Below are positions 1 to 5,805 of a stretch of DNA of 9,266 nucleotides, one piece after another. Numbering within the stretch: position 1 is the stretch's first letter; each line of letters begins with the position of its first letter. The translations under genes and the position numbers were made by a program. The notes under the pieces are model-generated. The model ran no database searches. It had not been told where the DNA came from and was given only the letters and a program-made list of their open reading frames with translations. The DNA comes from REEB426 sp964551975 (lineage in GTDB: Bacteria; Actinomycetota; Actinomycetes; S36-B12), in contig CAZKFI010000082.1 in assembly GCA_964551975.1 (NCBI GenBank), forward strand, positions 1 through 9,266, written 5' to 3'.

Positions 1-1
1 C

Positions 2-472
2 GCCAAACCGCATCGGGCGAAGGCGGTGCATACCCAGGACGCCTCCTATCTGGATGTGCTGCATGCGCAGGACGAGGAACTCAACCCGAGCGATCTGGCG
101 TATCACCTCACGCGTCGGGCACGGGGCCTACCGCTCTGGTTCTCCCTGGCGGTCAACGGTCTTGACGCATATCGAGATGCCGTTGACTACGCGCTGGATC
201 TCACGCAGTACGCGGCCGAGCGTATTCGGCAGTTGCCGCAGCTCAGCCTCGTTCGAGACCCAGAACTGTCGGTCGTGCTGTTCCGGCGCGATGGCTGGGG
301 CGAGGCCGAGTACGACGCCTGGAGTGATCGGCTACTGCGCGAACAGACTGCGTTCGTCATGCGCAGTGCGTGGCGGGGCGAGATCGTGGGACGCCTGGTA
401 TTCCTGCATCCGGGTACGACACGTGCGATGGTGGACGAGGTCTTGGCCTCGCTAGCCGCCGATCCGTCGTGA
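2..472 (+). CDS. PLP-dependent group II decarboxylase-like protein, C-terminal fragment (5' end outside window)
   Basis: The reading frame is open from the first bases of the window to the TGA at 470-472, so only about 156 C-terminal residues are present. The sequence has the C-terminal small-domain pattern of group II pyridoxal-phosphate decarboxylases (aromatic amino acid, glutamate and diaminobutyrate decarboxylase-like). There is an arginine-rich helix followed by GLPLWFSLAVNG, then a beta-strand segment ending VVLFRRDGW, a Tyr/Trp-containing helix, and WRGEIVGRLVFLHPGTT near the end. The catalytic PLP-binding lysine and the substrate-specificity residues lie upstream of the window, so the substrate cannot be stated. 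The GTG at 26 is probably an internal codon, because the preceding residues (AKPHRAKA) continue the frame without a stop. The gene converges on bioY with only 24 bp between stop codons and no visible terminator hairpin. Confidence 0.85.
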   Translation, partial: AKPHRAKAVHTQDASYLDVLHAQDEELNPSDLAYHLTRRARGLPLWFSLAVNGLDAYRDAVDYALDLTQYAAERIRQLPQLSLVRDPELSVVLFRRDGWGEAEYDAWSDRLLREQTAFVMRSAWRGEIVGRLVFLHPGTTRAMVDEVLASLAADPS

Positions 473-496
473 CCGGAATTCGCCGCCGATCGGGCT

Positions 497-1093
497 CTAG
501 ACCGAGTCCTTTGTGCGACCGACGATGCGCCAAGCCAGGGGCAGTGTCGCCGTAGCCAGCAGGATCTTGATTGCGTCACCGACGAGAAAGTCCCGAACGC
601 CGTAGGACCAGGCGGACTCGGGGCCAAACCAGGGCAGGCCGGTGGAGTACTTCAGCCAGGTGGCGCCAATCAGGTAAATCGCCAGGCTGCCGATGATCAT
701 CAGGACGAAGTTGCTGACTAGCCGTCGCGACGCCCCGGTCTGGGCTAGGCGCCCGACGATCAGGGCGGCGAAAATGAATCCGAGGATGTAGCCGAAGCTG
801 GGCATGGTGAAGCCCGAACTGCGCTCCGCGAACCACGGCACTCCGGCGACGCCCAGTGCGGCATAGAGCGCGATCGCGGTGGCTCCCCGCAGGGCACCCA
901 GCGCTCCACCCACGACCAGCACGGCGAAGGTCTGCATTGTCACTGGCACCAGGGGATTCCACGGCAGATAGAAGGCAATCTGCGCGCAAACCCCCGTGAA
1001 TGCTGCGGCGCCGGCGATCAGTACCGCCTGCCGGGCCCAGGAACTGCCGAGCGTGTCGGCGAGGACTCGGGGTTGGGCGACTGCCAGGGACAT
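497..1093 (-). CDS. bioY: Biotin transporter substrate-binding subunit BioY
   Basis: Integral membrane S-component that binds and imports biotin, alone or with an ECF energizing module. The 198-residue length is normal for the family. It is strongly hydrophobic, with about six membrane segments (roughly residues 22-42, 50-66, 70-88, 98-116, 126-146 and 168-188). Family hallmarks are VPVTMQTFAVL (49-59) after the first helix, LYAALGVAGVPWFA (76-89), GYILGF (101-106; usually preceded by GPTG, here MPSF), and GDAIK (172-176) in the last helix. The ATG at 1091-1093 was chosen because it follows a GGAGG Shine-Dalgarno and begins just before the first helix. The frame extends 74 codons further upstream, but that stretch is Arg/Pro/Ser-rich, not membrane-like, and overlaps the divergent DUF3145 gene. 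BioY lies beside an acyl-CoA carboxylase gene, which needs biotin. No energizing-module gene is in the window. Confidence 0.95.
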   Translation of the reverse strand: MSLAVAQPRVLADTLGSSWARQAVLIAGAAAFTGVCAQIAFYLPWNPLVPVTMQTFAVLVVGGALGALRGATAIALYAALGVAGVPWFAERSSGFTMPSFGYILGFIFAALIVGRLAQTGASRRLVSNFVLMIIGSLAIYLIGATWLKYSTGLPWFGPESAWSYGVRDFLVGDAIKILLATATLPLAWRIVGRTKDSV

Positions 1094-1237
1094 CGTGCCT
1101 CCGCATCGATCGAAGATTCCGGGGGATCGGCGAGCCCCTCTGGAGGCAGCACCGTATCGCGAGGTAGTCTGAGGCCAGCAGTTCGGGTGTTCCATTCGAG
1201 ACGCAGGGGAAGGCGATCTCGACCGATGGGAGCCCGG
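1094..1237. promoter_or_regulatory. Divergent spacer between bioY and the DUF3145 gene; presumed promoters for both
   Basis: This 144-bp non-coding stretch must carry the start signals for both divergent genes. No convincing -35/-10 pair is visible. The best -10-like hexamer on the plus strand is TAGTCT at 1165-1170, with no TTGACA-like match at the usual distance. A GC hairpin can be drawn at 1118-1144 (TCCGGGG, 10-base loop, CCCC, TCT bulge, GGA), and an 8-bp palindrome TCGATCGA lies at 1106-1113 next to the bioY Shine-Dalgarno. Neither matches a BirA or BioQ operator that I can recognise. Assigning promoter function here is inference from gene orientation. Confidence 0.4.
1098..1102 (-). 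promoter_or_regulatory. Shine-Dalgarno of bioY
   Basis: On the minus strand GGAGG lies 4 bases before the ATG at 1093. It supports the short BioY start over upstream in-frame starts. Confidence 0.7.
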
Positions 1238-1774
1238 ATGACTGCCTTCGCCTACGCGCCCGTGCCAAACGGGCCGCAGCAGGACGTCCCCGCGCGGGGT
1301 GTTCTGTTCCTGCACTCATGCCCGCGAGCGGTGACCTCACACGTGTGCTGGGCCCTGGGGGCGGCGGTCGAGGCGCAGGTGAGTCTGGATTGGTCAGATC
1401 AGCCCATCGAGCCAGGCACCCTGCGAGCCGAGCTGCTGTGGTCGGGTCCGGCAGGAACGGCCGCTCGGATGGCCAGCGCACTGACCGCGTTCCCCATGGT
1501 TCGCTTCGAGGTCACCGAGGAGCCGATCAACGGGCGTGGCGGGGAGCGCTTTGCCGGGACACCCAACCTCGGGCTATTTCGGGGGGATATGGGCGAGTAC
1601 GGCGACATCCTGGTCCCCGAGGAGCGGCTGCGATCCGCGCTTGCTGTTGCGGGGACTCAATCGCTGGCAGAGCAGGTGGCTCGACTGATCGGTGAGCCAT
1701 GGGACCTCGAACTCGAGCCCTACCGGTTCGCCCATGAAGGATCGACTGTGCGAGTACTCACCAAGGTCGTCTAG
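1238..1774 (+). CDS. DUF3145 domain-containing protein (conserved actinobacterial, function unknown)
   Basis: Predicted soluble protein of 178 residues matching the actinobacterial DUF3145 family as I know it. It has RGVLFLHSCPRA (20-31) at the start of the domain, VSLDW (48-52), the PGT-RAEL-W-G-PGTAARMASAL pattern (59-82), RFEVTEEP (89-96), GERF-TP-LG-F (102-114), GDILVPEERLR (122-132), and EPWDLELEPYRFAHEG near the end. No signal peptide or membrane segment is seen. The ATG at 1238 was chosen because GGGAG (1228-1232) lies 5 bases upstream. An ATG at 1226 in the same frame would add four residues and cannot be excluded. The function is unknown. In Streptomyces a DUF3145 gene sits next to fabF, so the association with fatty-acid synthesis is conserved, although here it is on the opposite strand. 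Its stop is 35 bp from the convergent accD6 stop, with no clear terminator between. Confidence 0.9.
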   Translation: MTAFAYAPVPNGPQQDVPARGVLFLHSCPRAVTSHVCWALGAAVEAQVSLDWSDQPIEPGTLRAELLWSGPAGTAARMASALTAFPMVRFEVTEEPINGRGGERFAGTPNLGLFRGDMGEYGDILVPEERLRSALAVAGTQSLAEQVARLIGEPWDLELEPYRFAHEGSTVRVLTKVV

Positions 1775-1809
1775 AACAAAGCTCCCGCGCGCACATTCTC
1801 GGCCCGTGG

Positions 1810-3195
1810 TTACAGCGGGATGTTGCCGTGCACGCCTCGCACGCCCGGGGTGTCCAGAATGATGCGCGCCACGGTACTGCGAGTACGACTGGGGTCGACG
1901 ACCTCGTCCACCACACCGATCTCGACCGCTCGAGCGATGCCACCGGAGATCACCTCGTGCTCGGCGGCAAGTTCCAACTCCACCTGCGCACGGGCGTCCT
2001 CCGGGACCTCGGCCAGTCGGCGCCGATGCAGGATGCGAATGGCCGCGACTGAGCCCATGACGGCAACCTCTGCGGTCGGCCAGGCAAAGACCCTCGTAGC
2101 ACCCAGTGAGGCGGAGTTCATTGCCACGTAGGCACCGCCGTACGCCTTGCGGGTCACGACGGTCACGCGAGGAACGACGCATTCGGCGAAGGCATGCAGG
2201 AGCTTGGCCCCTCGACGTACCACGCCTTCCCACTCTTGGCCCAGACCGGGCAGGTAGCCGGGCACATCGACAAGCACGACCAGAGGTACGGAGAACGCAT
2301 CACACATGCGCACGAAGCGCGCTGCCTTCTCCGCCGACGCCGAATCGAGGCAGCCACCAAGGCGCATCGGATTGTTCGCCACGACGCCAATGGTTCGTCC
2401 GCCAATGCGTCCCAGTCCAACGACGATATTCGGTGCCCAGCGGGTGTGGAGTTCGGTAAACGTCCCGGCGTCGACGAATCCCTCGACCAGCGGGTGCACG
2501 TCGTACGCCCGACGGGCCGATTCGGGTAGTAAGGCGCCGAGGTCGATATCTGCCACCGCTTCGATATCCAAGGAGCCCTGGTGGCCGAGGAGCACGGCAA
2601 CACGACGTGCCTGCTCCAGTGCATCGGCCTCGCTTTCGGCCACGACGTGTACAACACCGGAGCGACGACCATGCGGCTCAGGGCCACCCAGTACGTCCAT
2701 ATCGACGTCTTCACCGGTCACCGAGCGCACGACCTCGGGTCCGGTGACGAAGATGCGCCCTGCTGGGCCCAGGATCACCACGTCCGTCAGTGCCGGGCCA
2801 TATGCCGCGCCACCGGCTGCCGGGCCGAGGACGACGGAGATCTGCGGCACCTTTCCCGATGCTCGGGTCATGGCGGCGAATACACGGCCGACACCATCGA
2901 GGCTTGCCACACCTTCGCGCAGTCTGGCCCCGCCGGAATGCCATAGCCCGATGATCGGGCTTGAGTCGGCGAAGGCACGGTCGTAGGCGGTGACAATGGC
3001 TCGACAACCCAGCGACCCCATCGCTCCGCCCTGCACTGTCGGGTCAGTAGCGAATGCGACGGCGTGTGCACCATGGACTCGACCGACAGCAGCGACGACG
3101 CCCCGGTCGTCGATCGGCGTGATCGGAGTCATCGTGCCCTCATCGAACAGGGCCGTGAGGCGAACGAGCGGCGACCGCGGATCGACCTCGGTCAC
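1810..3195 (-). CDS. accD6: Acyl-CoA carboxylase carboxyltransferase (beta) subunit, AccD6-type
   Basis: Transfers the carboxyl group from carboxybiotin to an acyl-CoA, most likely acetyl-CoA, giving malonyl-CoA. It is a cytoplasmic protein of 461 residues with two crotonase-like halves. The N-half carries SGGARLREG (87-95), the oxyanion loop GPAAGGAAYGPALTD (124-138) and VTGEDVDMDVLGG (159-171). The C-half carries DVPGYLPG (310-317), QEWEGVVRRGAKLL (320-333), the second oxyanion loop RKAYGGAY (349-356) and AWPTAEVAVMG (371-381). The stretch AMNSASLGATRVFAWP (358-373) and the C-terminus ending NIPL closely resemble mycobacterial AccD6 as I remember it. At the position I align with Asp422 of Streptomyces PccB, a substrate-selecting residue, there is Val357, arguing against a propionyl-CoA-specific enzyme (inference). 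The start is GTG at 3193-3195, overlapping the fabF stop as GTGA and implying translational coupling. The biotin-carrying alpha subunit is not in the window. Confidence 0.93.
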   Translation of the reverse strand: MTEVDPRSPLVRLTALFDEGTMTPITPIDDRGVVAAVGRVHGAHAVAFATDPTVQGGAMGSLGCRAIVTAYDRAFADSSPIIGLWHSGGARLREGVASLDGVGRVFAAMTRASGKVPQISVVLGPAAGGAAYGPALTDVVILGPAGRIFVTGPEVVRSVTGEDVDMDVLGGPEPHGRRSGVVHVVAESEADALEQARRVAVLLGHQGSLDIEAVADIDLGALLPESARRAYDVHPLVEGFVDAGTFTELHTRWAPNIVVGLGRIGGRTIGVVANNPMRLGGCLDSASAEKAARFVRMCDAFSVPLVVLVDVPGYLPGLGQEWEGVVRRGAKLLHAFAECVVPRVTVVTRKAYGGAYVAMNSASLGATRVFAWPTAEVAVMGSVAAIRILHRRRLAEVPEDARAQVELELAAEHEVISGGIARAVEIGVVDEVVDPSRTRSTVARIILDTPGVRGVHGNIPL

Positions 3196-4427
3196 GACGC
3201 AGTCCGAAACACCAGGGTCACGTCATGTCCGCCAAAGCCGAACGAGTTGTTCAGCCCCACGAGTGGACCCTCGGGCAGGGGTCGCGGTGCGCCACGGACG
3301 ACGTCCAGTGCCACCTGTGGATCCATCTGCTCCAGGTTGGCGGTTGCGGGTACTAGTCGATCCCGCAGGGCAAGCACGGTGAAGATCGATTCCACTGCGC
3401 CTGTACCGCCAAGGAGATGTCCGGTCAGGGATTTGGTGCCTGTCACCGCAATGTGATCCGCAGCCGATCCCATGGCTGCCCGAATTGCCACCGATTCGGC
3501 CAGATCGCCCTGCGGAGTCGACGTCGCGTGCGCGTTGATGTGCACGACATCGGAGGCACTTACCTCGGCGTCGGCCATGGCCTGCTTGATGGATCGGGTT
3601 GCCCCGCGGCCCTCGGGATCAGGCTGCGCGATGTGATGTCCGTCGGCGGTCATGCCGAATCCAGCAACTTCTCCGTAGATCCGTGCGCCGCGAGCCTTGG
3701 CGAACTCCGCGGACTCGAGCACCATGATGCCGGCGCCTTCGGCCATCACGAAGCCGTCGCGATCGACGTCGTACGGACGTGAGGCAGCAGTTGGATCGTC
3801 ATTGCGAGTGGATAGCGCACGCATGGCCGCGAACCCCGCCATTACGACCGGATGGATCACCGCTTCGGTCCCACCGGCCACGACCACGTCGGCTCGACCG
3901 GTGCGAATCATGTTCGCCGCGTAGGCGATGGCCTCTGCTCCGGAGGCACAGGCGCTGACCGGTGCATGCACGCCGGCTCGGGCACCAACCTCCAGGCCCA
4001 CGATGGCCGCCGGTCCATTCGGCATGATCATGGTGACCAGGTGCGGAGAGATCCGACTTGGGCCACGTTCACGCAGCGTGTCGTGGGCGTCCATCAGAGC
4101 GAGCAGACCCCCGATGCCGGTGCCGACGACGGTTCCCAAACGTTCGGGATCCACCTCCGGTGCGCCGGCATCGGCCCAGGCCTGGCGGGTGGCAACCAGT
4201 GCGGCCTGCTGTGATCGGTCGAGTTTGCGTGCCTCGACTCGATCCAGCACGGTAGCCGGATCCACGGCCATGATGCCGGCGATCTGGGAGGGCTGGATAC
4301 GCGCCCATTCCTCCTCAATCAGCCGCACACCCGAGGTTCCGGCCAGTAGGCCAGCCCAGGTCGTGGGGACGTCTCCGCCCACCGGGGTGGTGGCGCCCAT
4401 CCCAGTGATCACGACCTCCCGAGCCAT
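3192..4427 (-). CDS. fabF: Beta-ketoacyl-ACP synthase II (FabF/KasA type)
   Basis: Condenses malonyl-ACP with acyl-ACP in each elongation round of type II fatty-acid synthesis. The 411-residue length is normal. The catalytic Cys160 lies in SACASGAEA, His300 in NAHATSTPQGD, and Lys332/His337 in TKSLTGHLLGGTGA. The glycine-rich C-terminal loop NNSFGFGGHD (393-402) is intact. The ATG at 4425-4427 was chosen because it is preceded by AGGAGGT and begins MAREVVITGMG, the canonical first strand. An in-frame extension of 46 residues upstream overlaps acpP and is Arg-rich, so it is rejected. There is a single ketosynthase here, unlike the kasA-kasB pair of mycobacteria. The gene lies 53 bp after acpP and overlaps the accD6 start by four bases. 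All catalytic residues are present, so a decarboxylating chain-length-factor homologue is unlikely. Confidence 0.96.
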   Translation of the reverse strand: MAREVVITGMGATTPVGGDVPTTWAGLLAGTSGVRLIEEEWARIQPSQIAGIMAVDPATVLDRVEARKLDRSQQAALVATRQAWADAGAPEVDPERLGTVVGTGIGGLLALMDAHDTLRERGPSRISPHLVTMIMPNGPAAIVGLEVGARAGVHAPVSACASGAEAIAYAANMIRTGRADVVVAGGTEAVIHPVVMAGFAAMRALSTRNDDPTAASRPYDVDRDGFVMAEGAGIMVLESAEFAKARGARIYGEVAGFGMTADGHHIAQPDPEGRGATRSIKQAMADAEVSASDVVHINAHATSTPQGDLAESVAIRAAMGSAADHIAVTGTKSLTGHLLGGTGAVESIFTVLALRDRLVPATANLEQMDPQVALDVVRGAPRPLPEGPLVGLNNSFGFGGHDVTLVFRTAS

Positions 4428-4431
4428 TGGT

Positions 4432-4438
4432 ACCTCCT
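4432..4438 (-). promoter_or_regulatory. Strong Shine-Dalgarno of fabF
   Basis: The minus strand reads AGGAGGT, 4 bases before the ATG at 4427 (5 bases if GGAGG is taken as the core). It is the strongest ribosome-binding site I found in the cluster and fixes the FabF start. Confidence 0.75.
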
Positions 4439-4480
4439 CGTGTCGCTTCGGTTCACCTATCCGGGATGCGGTGGGTGAGA

Positions 4481-4717
4481 TCAGGAATTGGCGGCGATGT
4501 ATGCCACCGCGTCGCCTACGGTGCGGAGGTTCTTGACCTCGGAGTCCGGGATCTTCACGCCCCACTTGTCTTCGGCTGCCATGACGACCTCGACCATGGA
4601 TAGGGAATCGATGTCCAGGTCGTCGACAAACGACTTGTCCAACTGAATGTCCTCTACGGGCACGCCGGCAACCTCGTTGACGATGACTGCCAGGCCACTC
4701 AGGATCTCTGCGCTCAT
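4481..4717 (-). CDS. acpP: Acyl carrier protein
   Basis: Small acidic 78-residue protein that carries growing acyl chains on a 4'-phosphopantetheine arm and shuttles between FabD, FabH and FabF. The attachment site is Ser38 in the DIDSLSMVE motif (35-43) at the start of helix II. Helix I (about 3-16) begins MSAEILSGLAVIV, and the C-terminal helix contains RTVGDAVAYIA (65-75). The acidic helix II face VEVVMAAED, which docks onto partner enzymes, is intact. The ATG at 4715-4717 is preceded by AAGGGA (4723-4728 on the minus strand) at 5-base spacing. It lies between fabH and fabF, the usual Streptomyces-like order. The 83-bp spacer upstream is the longest in the minus-strand run, which may allow separate, higher expression, as ACP is normally needed in excess of the enzymes (inference). 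Confidence 0.97.
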   Translation of the reverse strand: MSAEILSGLAVIVNEVAGVPVEDIQLDKSFVDDLDIDSLSMVEVVMAAEDKWGVKIPDSEVKNLRTVGDAVAYIAANS

Positions 4718-4800
4718 TGCTTTCCCTTCTCTCTTCCGTTGATTGTTCGATTGATCGGCATGTAGGTGTGTGGGTACTCTTCGCTTGTCCTTGTTTCGAC
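4718..4800 (-). promoter_or_regulatory. acpP leader region (fabH-acpP spacer)
   Basis: This 83-bp spacer is visibly richer in A/T than the surrounding genes. It contains a repeated ATCAA (minus strand ATCAATCGAACAATCAA) over roughly 4739-4755, a short inverted repeat CGAT-TG-ATCG at 4748-4757, and the acpP Shine-Dalgarno at 4723-4728. No clear -35/-10 pair and no terminator hairpin is seen. An internal promoter or regulatory leader is possible but not shown by the sequence. Confidence 0.3.
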
Positions 4801-5805
4801 TTAAGGCAGTACGACGACCTGCGCTGCGTAGACCAGACCGGCCCCGAAGCCGATCAGCAGCGCGAGCCCACCACTGGGTATTTCCCCGTCCTGCAGCATC
4901 CGATCCATCGCTAGGGGGATTGATGCTGCTGAGGTATTACCCGTCGTGGCGATATCGCGGGCCACTGGCACGTGCGACGGTAAGCCGATGGCTCGCACCA
5001 TGGCGTCGGTGATGCGCATGTTGGCCTGGTGGGGGATGAAGGCGGCCAGGTCATCGGCCGTGATGCCGGCCGCATCAATGGCTCGCTGAGCCGTCTTGGA
5101 CATCTCACCCACTGCCCAGCGGAACACCTGTTGCCCCTCCATGATCAGTGAAGGGAAGATCCGGCCGCCGTTATCGCGGTAGTCGATGAGGGACTGCGAC
5201 ATCGAGATTGCCGCCCGCTGGGAACCGTCCGCACCCCAGATCGTTGGTCCGATGCCGACATCCTGCGACGGACCGATGACCGCTGCTCCTGCGCCATCGG
5301 CAAAAATAAAGGCCGTACCGCGATCCGTGGGATCCACCCAGTCGGTGAGTTTCTCGACGCCAATGATGAGCACGTACTCGGCGCTGCCACCGCGGATCAT
5401 GTCGTTCGCCAGGCTGACGCCGTAGCAGAATCCAGCACAGGCCGCCGAGATGTCCATTGCTGCGGCGTTCACGGTGCCCAGGCGATCACTGATCTCGGTG
5501 GCCACTGCGGGAGTTTGAAATGGGTGGGTAACCGTGGCGACCAGCACCATGCCGATGCGCTCTGGGCTGATGCCAGATCGGTCGAGCGCGATCTGCGCCG
5601 CGGCAACCGACATATCGGCGACTGATTCGTCCTTGGCGGCGTATCGACGTTCGATGATCCCCGAGCGCTCTCGAATCCACTCGTCGGAGGATTCGATTCT
5701 CTCGCAGATCTCTGCGTTCGTAACCACGCGGCTCGGTCGGTAGGAGCCCACGGAAAGGATCCGGGCGGCAGGTGAGCCTGCGCTGGCACGCAAGGATGCG
5801 GTCAT
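4801..5805 (-). CDS. fabH: Beta-ketoacyl-ACP synthase III
   Basis: Initiates fatty-acid synthesis by condensing an acyl-CoA primer with malonyl-ACP. The 334-residue thiolase-fold protein has the complete FabH triad: Cys123 in SAACAGFCYG, His259 in IPHQANMRI, and Asn290 in TTGNTSAASIP. Other family motifs are SSDEWIRERSGI (39-50), FADGAGAAV (168-176) and GFGAGLVYAAQV (319-330). The first 13 residues are a short, probably disordered lead before RILSVGSYRPSRVVTN, which is typical. The ATG at 5803-5805 overlaps the fabD stop as ATGA, so FabH is probably translated by coupling to FabD. Whether it prefers acetyl-CoA or branched primers (common in actinobacteria) cannot be read from the sequence. 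Confidence 0.96.
   Translation of the reverse strand: MTASLRASAGSPAARILSVGSYRPSRVVTNAEICERIESSDEWIRERSGIIERRYAAKDESVADMSVAAAQIALDRSGISPERIGMVLVATVTHPFQTPAVATEISDRLGTVNAAAMDISAACAGFCYGVSLANDMIRGGSAEYVLIIGVEKLTDWVDPTDRGTAFIFADGAGAAVIGPSQDVGIGPTIWGADGSQRAAISMSQSLIDYRDNGGRIFPSLIMEGQQVFRWAVGEMSKTAQRAIDAAGITADDLAAFIPHQANMRITDAMVRAIGLPSHVPVARDIATTGNTSAASIPLAMDRMLQDGEIPSGGLALLIGFGAGLVYAAQVVVLP

Noticed and set aside
455..491. Direct repeat GCCGCCGATC at 455-464 and 482-491 near the decarboxylase stop.
   Set aside because: It is a single 10-bp repeat of a common GC-rich word, with no flanking structure suggesting an attachment site or mobile element.
1106..1113. 8-bp palindrome TCGATCGA just upstream of the bioY Shine-Dalgarno, as a possible operator.
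   Set aside because: It is short and likely by chance in GC-rich DNA with many CGATC words. It does not match a BirA or BioQ site that I know.
1094..1315. N-terminal extension of BioY by 74 codons on the minus strand.
   Set aside because: The extension is Arg/Ser/Pro-rich, overlaps the divergent DUF3145 gene, and has no support. The ATG at 1093 has a GGAGG site and gives a normal-length BioY.
576..1481. Long minus-strand open frame of 301 codons across bioY and the DUF3145 gene.
   Set aside because: It has Arg/Pro-rich composition typical of out-of-frame translation in high-GC DNA and is fully explained by two well-supported genes in other frames.
1775..1809. Possible bidirectional terminator between the convergent DUF3145 gene and accD6.
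   Set aside because: No stem of useful length followed by a T run is present on either strand. GC-rich bases are there, but the pairing is poor.
2306..2986. Plus-strand open frame of 226 codons opposite accD6.
   Set aside because: It is antisense to a conserved gene, with low-complexity Pro/Thr/Ser/Arg composition. It is an artefact of high GC content.
4428..4565. N-terminal extension of FabF by 46 codons into acpP.
   Set aside because: It is shadow coding of acpP in another frame. The ATG at 4427 follows AGGAGGT and starts exactly at the conserved first strand of the ketosynthase.
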